Both the position numbers and the translations under genes were made by a program. Below the pieces are notes generated by a model. The model did not search any database. It was not told where the DNA came from and saw only the letters and a list, made by a program, of their open reading frames with translations. A stretch of 20,721 nt of DNA from positions 1 to 20,721 of the forward strand of contig RBZT01000178.1 of assembly GCA_003693705.1 (NCBI GenBank). The letters are read 5' to 3'. The DNA is from Polymyxa betae (Eukaryota; Endomyxa; Phytomyxea; Plasmodiophorida; Plasmodiophoridae). This document shows positions 1-8,263 of the stretch, piece after piece (position 1 is the first letter of the stretch; each line of letters starts with the position of its first letter).

Positions 1-417
1 TTGCATCTCCAATATCCAACAGGCTCCGCCCACTGGAGATGCTCTTACTTGAACCACAGAACCAGTCTCTCGACGTAATCATTTTGATAGAAGATAGCAG
101 ACTCCTTACAAGCCGCTGTTTTGCCAAGCTGTGAGCTTATCTACTGGAAGATGAGGATGAAAGAAGGCGATCATGAACCTAACCTCATGTCTTCATTACT
201 TCCTCTCATGACATAGTTCAAAACTTGAAACCAATACCGTAACTTTTATTACAATTACCTATTTGGTAGGTTAGAAGTATAAATCAAATGTAATGAAGTC
301 CCGTTTTCAAATATCCATATAATGATACAATTGATATATTATCAGAACAACGTGCTAAGATTGTATGCTGAACCTCAGTAATAGAATATACCGAATGATA
401 GTGTTCCTGGTTCATTG
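1..417. other. left edge, no gene supported
   Basis: No protein could be recognised here. Open stretches of about 120 bases exist on both strands over bases 3-140, and the minus strand carries a donor-like GTAAGAG near base 46, so the edge of another intron-containing gene may enter from the left. Bases 180-417 are AT-rich and would serve as the 3' flank of the kelch gene. I see no tRNA, repeat array or transposon end. Confidence 0.4.
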
Positions 418-1507
418 TTAGTTGATGGATTCATTCATCTGAATATCTCCAGGTGTAAATCCCGTGCTTTCAACTAATACAGTGTCAACGTTTAAAGCAA
501 ACATGTTGTTCAAAGGATAGATGAGATTCTCTAAAGATGATGGTGTAATGCCACCGAATATAACAATCTGATTGTTGATCAATGTGGCAGTATGTGAAGC
601 TCGTGGTTCAGGTATAGATCCAGCTGTTTGTACTTGATACCAGATCATTGTTGAGATATCCAATGCATAGACATCATTATAAAAATGTCTCCTGCCTGCT
701 GTCCCACCAATAATAAAAAGATATTTGCCCACAATATTGGCAGTATGCCAAGCACGAGGTGTTGGTGGATCACCTTTAAGAGGAACCTTAATCCATATAT
801 TTGTAACTGTGTTGAATACAAATAGATCACCAAGATAATGTGTTAGTCCATAGATACCACCGAAAACAAACATATATGGACCCATAGCATTAGCTGTATG
901 TCCCCTTCTAGGAGCTGGAATTGATCCAGAACATTGAAGAGATGTCCATTTCCAAGCTAAATTCATAAAGCGAATTACTAATAGTATCTATCAGGAAACA
1001 TTGCTTACTTGAATCCAATCTCCAGATATCATTAAACTGATCAACACAGTTCCAACCACCAAATAGATACAAATTATTGTTAACGACAGAACAAGCATGA
1101 TCTCTTCTTGGCGCAGGACGATCAGTCTTTAGGCCCTTGCTTTCTTCGAATGAAATCTCCATAGACCTGGCATCGTATATAATTCCAGCATTACAATATT
1201 GCTGACCATTCCAGCCACCGAATATATAGATAGATTTGCCAATACAAATAGCAGAATGCCCAACACGACCTAAATCTTTGCTTTGTACCTTCCCAGTAGG
1301 TTCAGCAATACAACAGTAAAGAGTATCGGTTTTGATATGGCAGAAGTCAGATTTCTCTTGATCATTACTGAATCCACCAAAGATTACAAGAGCTTCGGCG
1401 ACCAGTGTCGCTGAATGTGACGATCTTGGAGAGATCTGATCACCGGACAGCTCTAATTTATTCCAAAGTAATGGCCTAGAGCCGAATATGACCCCATCTT
1501 CCAACAT
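418..1507 (-). CDS. kelch-repeat beta-propeller protein, 2 exons
   Basis: Two minus-strand exons, 1009-1507 and 418-956, join across a 52-bp intron (957-1008, GTAAGC to TTTAG) in phase 1, giving a 345-residue protein. Six kelch repeats are visible, each with an H-[ST]-A-type strand followed by a hydrophobic strand ending in GG: HSATL...VIFGG, HSAIC...YIFGG, HACSV...YLFGG, HTANA...FVFGG, HTANI...FIIGG and HTATL...VIFGG. Six blades would close one beta-propeller, a protein-interaction platform. There is no signal peptide, membrane segment, BTB, F-box or coiled coil, so the protein is propeller-only, and its partner cannot be inferred. The start at 1507 is the first ATG of the open frame and leaves only a short N-terminal leader before blade one. 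The splice is supported because the third and fourth repeats keep normal spacing across it. Confidence 0.9.
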
Positions 1508-1540
1508 AATAGAAATGACACTATAAGCGCAGTATCACTA

Positions 1541-1663
1541 GGGGGTATCAAAGTTGGCTTCTCGCAAAAAAATTAAAGCGCTTTAATTTTAAAAAAAATC
1601 TGCTTTAATGGCTTGCTTTAATTGGTCGTTTAAAGCGTCGGAATGCGCAAGTTTGATACCCCC
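1541..1663. mobile_element. MITE, 123 bp, TA target duplication
   Basis: The element begins GGGGGTATCAAA and ends with its exact complement TTTGATACCCCC. The inverted match continues past one mismatch for three more bases (TTG). It is flanked on both sides by TA (1539-1540 and 1664-1665), as expected from a Tc1/mariner-type transposase. There is no coding capacity. The interior is AT-rich, with five copies of GCTTTAA or its complement and a 22-bp perfect palindrome, so the single strand could fold extensively. No second copy is present in this window and no transposase was found, so the mobilising family is inferred only from the TA duplication. Confidence 0.75.
1569..1590. repeat. 22-bp perfect palindrome inside the MITE
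   Basis: The core AATTAAAGCGCTTTAATT is extended by AA on the left and TT on the right and is exactly self-complementary. It lies off-centre within the MITE and belongs to its GCTTTAA subterminal repeats. Confidence 0.8.
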
Positions 1664-2088
1664 TACTATCAGTCTATCACCCATTTGCCATATTTGCTTG
1701 TAGTATGCTGTAGCCATGCCGTATTCATTTACGCTCAGTAGATATATATTAAGAATCATGAAAGTTAACCAGCTGCATTGGTGGCAACAAAGTTGTGTTT
1801 CTCATTGTTAGAATATCATCATGAGCAAATGCCTGAATGAATTACGTAATAGCAGTCTATTTTGTTGAGCGCACATGTATTTAATTTATAGAATTTTTAC
1901 AGAAGAAGAAGAAGATGATATGATAGTGAGATTGAGATATTGTTGACTGAGTCCATAGAAAGGTCTGTTAATAAAAAGGCGCCAAGTTCAATACTATCGC
2001 AACTGCGTGAGATAATCAACCTGCTTCCTGGACTGGATTCTTCATCATTTCTATACATTTCATCTGCTGCTCTAATTACAACCAAACA
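1664..2088. other. intergenic, divergent 5' flanks
   Basis: This stretch lies between the kelch gene and the J-like gene, which are transcribed away from each other, so it should hold the promoter of the latter. It contains an AT-rich run around 1735-1900 and a short GAA run near 1902-1916. A 62-codon minus frame at 1897-2085 has no recognisable motif and was not accepted. No other feature is seen. Confidence 0.4.
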
Positions 2089-3030
2089 ATGATATCTTCA
2101 GGCCTTAGCAAGGTCGGCAATATCCTGTCCTCTCCTATACGAGCATTTAGGCAAGTTTCTACTTTACTCTCTCCAACAAAACAAGAGTCCAGTAATGTGG
2201 ATATACCAGAAGAAACAGCTCTCCAGCCTCAAAGGAAACGACGTCGCTCAGGAGAGCAGACTCCCGATAAGAAAATTCGCAAAATTTCGAAAATGCAACC
2301 ATCTTTGAAAAGACCAAGACGAGACGGCGACATTGACGAAAACGAAAATCCTCAAAAGAAAAAGCAGAAAACGGAAACAATATTCAATGAGAAGGATGGA
2401 GGTAAACTCAATGAATTAGAACAGAGAAAGACTGAGCGAGCTCGTTGGTGTCGAGAACAGCTTCATAAGCAATTCGAGAATATTGCTGATATAGTTACAG
2501 CACGAAGTGGATCTGTTGAGAAGACTCATTTCCAACAGCCTAACACAATGATGATGACACCAATTCCATCGAAGAACGAAAACAAATCGGAGACATTGAG
2601 AAGATCGATTCGAAAATCAGCAGCCCGGGCCAACAGGCGTATATCGATGCAATTCGAAGATGTTAAAGCTCGAGTTGCAATCCGCAAACTTCATGAGCAG
2701 ATTAAGATCGAGGAGGCCATTCGAGATCGTGAAGCTGAAATTCTGCAGAAAGAGAAAGAAGACGAAAGTTATCGAGAGCAACGTACTCATTGGCAATCTG
2801 TATTTGGACCACAGATTGCTGGACGTCTTTGTGGAAAATCACCAATCCAAGTGATTAAAGAGTTTTGCCCTGATCTTACTGTCACACAATCCAATCTAAA
2901 AAGATCTCTGCGGAAAGCAATGAGCAGATTTCATCCAGATCACAGTAAGTCATTAGCCACTATTGAGAAACAGATCGAAGCTGAAGAGATATTCAAGGCA
3001 TTGGTAGAGATCAGAGATATTGTATATTGA
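2089..3030 (+). CDS. basic protein with C-terminal J-like (HPD) segment
   Basis: A single-exon gene of 313 residues. Residues 45-95 are very rich in Lys and Arg (for example RKRRR, KKKQK) and look like nuclear localisation signals. The middle, about 105-245, is charged and predicted helical or coiled. The last 50 residues contain a helix II-like stretch ending in HPD (282-284), followed by a helix III-like segment that runs to the C-terminus. HPD is the residue triplet by which J-domains stimulate Hsp70 ATPase. The J segment lies at the very end, as in auxilin, but is divergent, and helix I is not obvious. A nuclear Hsp70 co-chaperone is the inferred role, and substrate and partner are unknown. 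The start is the only ATG near the frame opening. The next gene is on the same strand, 87 bp downstream. Confidence 0.75.
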   Translation: MISSGLSKVGNILSSPIRAFRQVSTLLSPTKQESSNVDIPEETALQPQRKRRRSGEQTPDKKIRKISKMQPSLKRPRRDGDIDENENPQKKKQKTETIFNEKDGGKLNELEQRKTERARWCREQLHKQFENIADIVTARSGSVEKTHFQQPNTMMMTPIPSKNENKSETLRRSIRKSAARANRRISMQFEDVKARVAIRKLHEQIKIEEAIRDREAEILQKEKEDESYREQRTHWQSVFGPQIAGRLCGKSPIQVIKEFCPDLTVTQSNLKRSLRKAMSRFHPDHSKSLATIEKQIEAEEIFKALVEIRDIVY

Positions 3031-3117
3031 ATACAACAATTGCATGTACCTATAGATTTTATCAACAGTCATCTTACTATCTCTGGGCCAATTTGAATTT
3101 CCCGGTTAACGACAACC

Positions 3118-3928
3118 ATGCATAGAATCGTACCAACTGTGTCCCTTGTCGTCATAATACTATTTGAACTTAATCTATGCTTGGGAGCGATAAGAGGCGA
3201 TGGACAATGTGGACCTGGGATTGGCGAGTGCCTGCCCAAATATTGCTGCTCGCAATGGGGTTTGTGAATACGATTAATTAGAAAAATCAGATATGATATA
3301 GGTATGACACAGGTTGGTGTGGAATAACAGAGCCTTATTGTGGAAATCCTATGCCACCATGGTCAACATTTCCAACAACAACAAGGTACATCTTCATATG
3401 TATATACTACTGCTAATCAATAAGGAAATTACGATCAGGTTTGCTATAACAACGCTGATGAATATCAGTGGACATATTGAATCAGGGCATTCAAGTTCAA
3501 TATCTATGAAGGATGCTCCTGGACATACAAAGTCAGACTCAGACACGAACCAGCAGACAGGAATACGTTTGTTCGGTTTTAACGAAGAAGATACTGTACG
3601 AATCCTGGTAGGAGGTGCTGTAGTTATTGGGATAATTGGAACCTGGATATTCTGGAAGATTGGCAAGTATTTTGAGATAGCAAGGGTGAGAAACTTTCAA
3701 GCTTATATGCAGAAAGAATTGAACAAGACGGTTGTGGTTGAGACCATTAACGAACCTAGCGAACGGAGAGAAACAGTAAAAGAAATTGCAGAGTCAAGAA
3801 CAGATAGACAGGCAGGGAAAAGAAAATCCATTACTATTGTGTTAAATGATGTAATTAATCTAACCGATATTGGGGAAGCAGGAGGTTCCAGTAATAACTA
3901 TTTCAAGTCACTAGAATCTCATCTATAA
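3118..3928 (+). CDS. secreted/membrane chitin-binding (CBM18) protein, 3 exons
   Basis: Exons 3118-3259, 3313-3385 and 3439-3928 join in phase 1 and then phase 2 across two 53-bp introns, giving 234 residues. Residues 1-24 are a signal peptide. Residues 30-58 form a hevein-type chitin-binding module with the cysteine pattern C31-x6-C38-x4-C43-C44-x5-C50-x6-C57. It includes the diagnostic CCSQWGWCG, which is split by intron 1. Six of the eight hevein cysteines are present and the final pair is missing. A Ser/Thr-rich linker leads to a single membrane helix at about 127-147, then a charged tail of about 87 residues at 148-234. The topology predicts an extracellular chitin-binding domain and a cytosolic tail. 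That could be a wall-anchoring protein or a chitin sensor; no kinase or other known domain is seen in the tail. Intron 2's acceptor is the only one that keeps the frame open. Confidence 0.8.
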
Positions 3929-4119
3929 TTAAACAATAGAGTTTGGATCATGATATTCTTCAACCATAATGGCAATACATAACTCGGAATACAAACCAGG
4001 CTATGTATAGAAGTTGAACAAGTTTGATAGTAATGAGGATTGCGTAGTTAGTTCGTTGGTAGTAGTTAGTTAATCACAAGAGTCACCTCTTCAGTATACA
4101 AGTTAGGCTGGGGTTTATA

Positions 4120-5181
4120 ATGTCATCTCTTGATAACCAACAGAGATCTGAGACTGAGACAACAATACCACTGTCAGCCCTTGTCTCTCAAATCAACTCA
4201 AGCCAAGTCTCTGCCCAGAGAGTCGCTGATCATTATGCCCGATCCGGAGCTCTTGATGTATGTAATTATGATCAAGGATATAAGGCACAATTAGTGTTTG
4301 CCTGCTTAACTTGCAGAACGTCTGTCTCACATGGATTCTGTCTGGCATGCTCTATGCACTGCCATGTGGATCACGAGATTGTTGAAACAGGAAAGAAGAG
4401 ACATTTTCGATGTGATTGTGGCACTAATCGACTTCCACATCCATGTCAGTTGACCAAAAAACCACAAGGAATAGTCAATGATGAAAACAGATACAATCAG
4501 AATTTCATGGGACTCTTCTGTCATTGCTCGAAAGCTTATGACCCTGACACAGAGACTAAAGATATGATTATGTGCTGCCGATGTGAGGATTGGTTTCACG
4601 ATCATACTGATTGCATAGGGGAAGCAGCAAGACAGGACCAATCTCAAGGTTTATATCTCTGTGCTAACTGCGTTAAAGAAGCTCCTCTGCTGGTCTCATA
4701 TTATAATCAGATGAAGTCATCAAAATCGATGCCATCTCAAACTCAGCTACCTCATCAAATATCTTGCTCCAAACCTCATTCTTCCAATTCTGTAACGCAT
4801 GGAATATATCTGCCTAGCAATCTTTCTGCAACAATCTGCCGTTGTGATGAATGTCTTCGGGCCATAGCTGACCAGGATGTACAGTTCTTTATAGAGGAAT
4901 TGTCTCCTAGCGATGACGACGATGACGGCGAAATTGCGTCTTCAGAACAAGATTTAAAACCCGAGTTCGATTCCGAATATATATTAGAGCGGGCGCTTTC
5001 CAGATTACCAAGAGAAGTGGCCATTGAAGGAGCACTCAAGTTCCGACAATTCACAGATAATATCATTCTAGGTCTGAAGAAGATAACGGCCAACGATAAG
5101 AACAAAATTATCACAGTGGAGGATGTCAACTCAATATGTGCCAGCGTTCTGGGCAAGCGGCACCGAGACGAGGAGTCGTAG
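4120..5181 (+). CDS. UBR7: UBR7-type UBR-box and PHD-finger protein
   Basis: An intronless gene of 353 residues. Residues 48-109 form a UBR box, starting with CNYDQGY and including FACLTC, CLACSMHCH and RCDCG. Residues 134-184 form a PHD-like zinc finger with ligands C134, C136, C152, C155, H160, C165, C181 and C184, and the typical CEDWFH. This order matches UBR7 and fission yeast Mlo2. In animals UBR7 is a chromatin-associated putative E3 ligase reported to act on histone H2B through its PHD finger; that role is family knowledge, not seen here. After the PHD come a Ser-rich linker, an acidic run (about residues 264-272) and a helical C-terminus ending in a basic GKRHRDE. The gene converges on the CBS-domain gene with only 21 bp between stop codons. 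A shared or overlapping 3' UTR is likely. Confidence 0.92.
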   Translation: MSSLDNQQRSETETTIPLSALVSQINSSQVSAQRVADHYARSGALDVCNYDQGYKAQLVFACLTCRTSVSHGFCLACSMHCHVDHEIVETGKKRHFRCDCGTNRLPHPCQLTKKPQGIVNDENRYNQNFMGLFCHCSKAYDPDTETKDMIMCCRCEDWFHDHTDCIGEAARQDQSQGLYLCANCVKEAPLLVSYYNQMKSSKSMPSQTQLPHQISCSKPHSSNSVTHGIYLPSNLSATICRCDECLRAIADQDVQFFIEELSPSDDDDDGEIASSEQDLKPEFDSEYILERALSRLPREVAIEGALKFRQFTDNIILGLKKITANDKNKIITVEDVNSICASVLGKRHRDEES

Positions 5182-5202
5182 TTTGATTCACATCATCTTA
5201 CT

Positions 5203-6174
5203 TTATTGAGAGTCCCGACAAAATACTCGTAATATATCTGTTATGCTTATTAAACCCTGTGCACAATGCTGATTACATACAAATATACGGTGGGTATTTG
5301 TTGCAATAATTTTTCCCAACGTATGTTCCAGAGTAGCTTCTGGTGTCACAACAAATACTGGAGCCGAATCTTTCGTACTGATATTAGAACGTATCAAATT
5401 AGATTTAAAATCGCCAACAGATCTGTCCAGAGCATTGTTTAAGGCTTCAGCATTCGGCAATAAAAGCAAATGCTTTGTATCTGACAACGAGTACACCATC
5501 AAAATATGATTATCCTCATCCACCAGCCCTATTGAGCTCACTTGTTTCTGCACCATAATCTTTATGCATGAAAGTAGAGAAGATTCGGCGTCACAAGTTA
5601 CTAAATTATGTTTGCCTTGCAATCCTAACTGAAGAGAAGTTATGCTCTTGCTGATCATTGAACCAAGCTCTGCGCGATGGTTGTACAACACTTTGATTAT
5701 GTCGGATTGTGAAACGACTCCTTTGAAACTGCCAGTTCCATCTGTTACAGGCAAGCGATGTCGGACCCGAGCCTCATTCTTGTTGCCAATAAGCATGCGA
5801 CATACCACATCTAACGTTGTATCTTCGCTGACAGAATCAAATTGACGGTCAGGACTAAGCGCTGCTACTTGACCTGCTGTCGTATCCATGATATTCTGAT
5901 GAGCCAGTAATTTATCCAGCCACGGATCAAGGAAATCGTGCTCTCGTTGTTTTACAATCAGTTGTAAGATATCAATACAATCTAAGAATCCGACAAACGA
6001 ATGATCGGCTTGAGAAAAAACAGGGGCCGATGTGATTGAGGCATTCGCCAGAATTTGACAGGCATTAGACAGAGGCTCAGTAGCAAAAATTATGACAGGC
6101 GTCCTCGGCACGGGTCTGGATGCCATGGCGGAGGCACAGGTGACATTGGCTAAGATGTCGAGAGGCGAAGACAT
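5203..6174 (-). CDS. four-CBS-domain protein (AMPK gamma/SNF4-like)
   Basis: A single exon of 323 residues. Four CBS motifs are recognisable at about 28-75, 115-165, 190-235 and 270-320, from repeated alternation of a 'hydrophobic-P-V' strand, a G-[FV]-[LV] turn and an S-x-[ST]-D-I helix start (for example GVVSQSDII and GLISITDIL). Two tandem CBS pairs are the layout of AMPK gamma and Snf4, which bind adenine nucleotides to regulate the kinase. The sequence is divergent from canonical gamma subunits, so it may instead belong to the broader family of soluble four-CBS proteins. There is no signal peptide or membrane segment. The start codon at 6174 is the first in frame. The gene diverges from the coiled-coil gene. 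Confidence 0.8.
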   Translation of the reverse strand: MSSPLDILANVTCASAMASRPVPRTPVIIFATEPLSNACQILANASITSAPVFSQADHSFVGFLDCIDILQLIVKQREHDFLDPWLDKLLAHQNIMDTTAGQVAALSPDRQFDSVSEDTTLDVVCRMLIGNKNEARVRHRLPVTDGTGSFKGVVSQSDIIKVLYNHRAELGSMISKSITSLQLGLQGKHNLVTCDAESSLLSCIKIMVQKQVSSIGLVDEDNHILMVYSLSDTKHLLLLPNAEALNNALDRSVGDFKSNLIRSNISTKDSAPVFVVTPEATLEHTLGKIIATNTHRIFVCNQHCAQGLISITDILRVFCRDSQ

Positions 6175-6396
6175 AACGACGATAGCAGCGGTACGATTGA
6201 ACAGAAAGAAAACAGTGCTGTCCCTAACGACCAGGTAGAGAGATAGTCTGGATCAATGCAAAGCAGGAGAATGTCTTGGTCTGGAGGAGGCCGACCTCTG
6301 AGTCCTCTGTTTACCGATCACTTGTTTCGTTTACGTTACAATCCATCTGTCAGCTCATAATCATGAAGCAGATCTTGTCACACACTAACATCTATC
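6175..6396. promoter_or_regulatory. shared divergent upstream region
   Basis: These 222 bp separate the start codons of the CBS-domain gene (-) and the coiled-coil gene (+), so both promoters must lie here or extend into the genes. No TATA box or named site could be assigned with confidence. Confidence 0.4.
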
Positions 6397-7362
6397 ATGA
6401 GCATTTCATATTCTCATCAGTCATATAGAGAGATCAAGCAACAGGCATTAGCCCCTTCTGACACAGCCTTGGAGGATGCACTTGATGCTCTCAGGCATGT
6501 CTGTAATGAACAGCTCCATTTGGCTGGCATTAGGTGGACTGCCGATCTCCAGCTGAGAGAAGCCATTAACAACGTCACGAGGGTCTGTCGTCAAATTGGT
6601 TTCGAACGGGATGTTGCTCGTGAGCAATCTAAGAAATTAAAAGACAAGCTCAATGAATTCGAGAGAAAGGAAAACGATCATTCGAAAAATGCTAGAGAGC
6701 AACAATCAGCTATTGTGCAAGCTATTAAAGTTCGGGCCGAAAAAGAAAGAAAGCAGCTGGATCGCAAATACAAGCTCAAACTCAAGGATGGCGAGCAGAA
6801 AATACTTGAGAATGCTAAAGCTGACTACGTTAAAATGAATCAAGAGTTAGCAGAGAGAATGTCACACCATCTAACGCAAGTAGAATCAGCATATCTGATC
6901 TCATGTCGACAATTTCAGCATCAATTGAAAAATACTTTGGATGGGTTTGAAGTTAGCTATCAGGACATCTCGAAACGGGTCGGTCAGGACAATAATCTGA
7001 TGAAAAAATACCAAAAGATCGTCAAACATCTACAGGAACAACAAAACGAATTGACCATTCAGCTGGAAAGATATCAAGTCAGGTATTTGGAGCTTTTTAC
7101 TAAAGAAGATAGTTGGAATGTATCTCATAGCATTCAGAAGCTTGTTGAGAACTTCCATAAAAAACTACTAGAGATCAATCGCCAAAAACAAGAAAGCCAG
7201 CAGGCTTATGTTGAACAGCACAATCATGAAATAGAAGAGATTAACCGTAAAGTAAAGGATATCATCGAACGTAAAGATAAAAAAATCGCCCAAATGGGAG
7301 AAGCAATCGATGCTTTGAATTCTCAGCTAAACGAGCTCACTACATTGCCAGCTTGTGACTGA
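6397..7362 (+). CDS. coiled-coil protein, function unknown
   Basis: An intronless gene of 321 residues. After a short N-terminal region (about 1-65) with two predicted helices, almost all of the rest is rich in Glu, Lys, Gln and Leu in heptad-like spacing. Long coiled coils run at roughly 70-160 and 195-312, separated by a less regular stretch. There is no signal peptide, membrane span or catalytic motif. Proteins like this are common in centrosomal, ciliary and vesicle-tether structures, but I recognise no family-specific signature, so no function is assigned. The stop codon is 40 bp from that of the minus-strand gene on its right, so the two genes converge. Confidence 0.8.
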   Translation: MSISYSHQSYREIKQQALAPSDTALEDALDALRHVCNEQLHLAGIRWTADLQLREAINNVTRVCRQIGFERDVAREQSKKLKDKLNEFERKENDHSKNAREQQSAIVQAIKVRAEKERKQLDRKYKLKLKDGEQKILENAKADYVKMNQELAERMSHHLTQVESAYLISCRQFQHQLKNTLDGFEVSYQDISKRVGQDNNLMKKYQKIVKHLQEQQNELTIQLERYQVRYLELFTKEDSWNVSHSIQKLVENFHKKLLEINRQKQESQQAYVEQHNHEIEEINRKVKDIIERKDKKIAQMGEAIDALNSQLNELTTLPACD

Positions 7363-7402
7363 ATATTTGTCGACAAACGGAATAAAAACTCACATTTATT
7401 GT

Positions 7403-8026
7403 TTATTGCCGACCTATTGTCCACTTGGCAGCCGACCAAATAGTCTGGAGGATAAGCTTCAGGAGGGCTGGATGACGATAGATACTTAATGTGTAAGATG
7501 ACCACCCATACGCTGTGTAAAGGAATGATCCCCAGCCCCAAAACTGGGCTAGCATACCCTTATTTCGAATGTCGCCAAATATGCTGGATAACAAGTACTG
7601 AATAGTTCTGGATGGCATCGACCTTGTCTCGTTCATTTTAGCGACTGATTGAGCTATGAATTCAGCCATGGCCTCAATGATATCGCGATTTTCAATCATT
7701 TCGAAATCGGATTCAAGAGTCGGTTCGGGTGCTTGTTTGACGAAGACCCACTCATGGTTATGGGAAGTATCTTCACCATCTGGCGTCTGACAATTATCCC
7801 TGACTGTATCCAGATCAGCAGCAGACTCTTCAGCGACTTTCACTTGAACTCGCTCCACTGTCGCTAGAAATTCCTCTGAGCTGATATAATTGTGAAGACC
7901 GGCCAGGAGCTGCTGAGACTCCCTGAAAGCTGCTGCCGAAAGCGGATCATGATCTGGGAACTGATCTGGAGAATGAGACGGGCCCTGGTCGCTGTCAGGC
8001 GTGTCCAGGGCCTGGACTTGTATCAT
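7403..8026 (-). CDS. unrecognised acidic protein with hydrophobic C-terminus
   Basis: A single exon of 207 residues, family not recognised. The first 30 residues are Pro/Asp/Ser-rich, and residues 30-130 are acidic and partly helical. The segment from about 158 to 205 is rich in Trp, Tyr, Gly and Leu (for example FWGWGSFLYTAYGW) and ends in a basic tail. It could lie in or on a membrane as a hairpin or tail anchor, with the N-terminal part in the cytosol. Residues 92-96, EWVFV, fit the core pattern W-x-x-V of an Atg8-interacting motif with an acidic residue before it; such motifs arise often by chance. The start ATG at 8026 is the first in the frame. A role in organelle turnover is only a guess. 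Confidence 0.7.
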   Translation of the reverse strand: MIQVQALDTPDSDQGPSHSPDQFPDHDPLSAAAFRESQQLLAGLHNYISSEEFLATVERVQVKVAEESAADLDTVRDNCQTPDGEDTSHNHEWVFVKQAPEPTLESDFEMIENRDIIEAMAEFIAQSVAKMNETRSMPSRTIQYLLSSIFGDIRNKGMLAQFWGWGSFLYTAYGWSSYTLSIYRHPALLKLILQTIWSAAKWTIGRQ

Positions 8027-8263
8027 GGTGCAGATAGATGGATGTGTCTAGAGACAGGAATAGATACTTGATATGTGACAGTCACTTAAAGGAAAGGGAA
8101 CAGAAAAGGGAATAGTGAAAGTCGGCGACTTAACGCAACTTTTCATCTCCGCAATATGATGATCGTCATTGTCTGCCACGTATTTATCTTGTCTCCGTTT
8201 AGTCTGTGACCATTCCCTACCATTCCCTATCATTAACTACTCCACCTACCAATATATACACAT

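Noticed and set aside
1897-2085. 62-codon minus frame just upstream of the J-like gene
   Set aside because: It has no domain, ends in a low-complexity Leu run from a GAA repeat, and lies in the expected promoter of the neighbouring gene.
8211-8234. Short direct repeat CATTCCCTAC/CATTCCCTAT
   Set aside because: Only two or three short imperfect copies; no sign of an array or a regulatory function.
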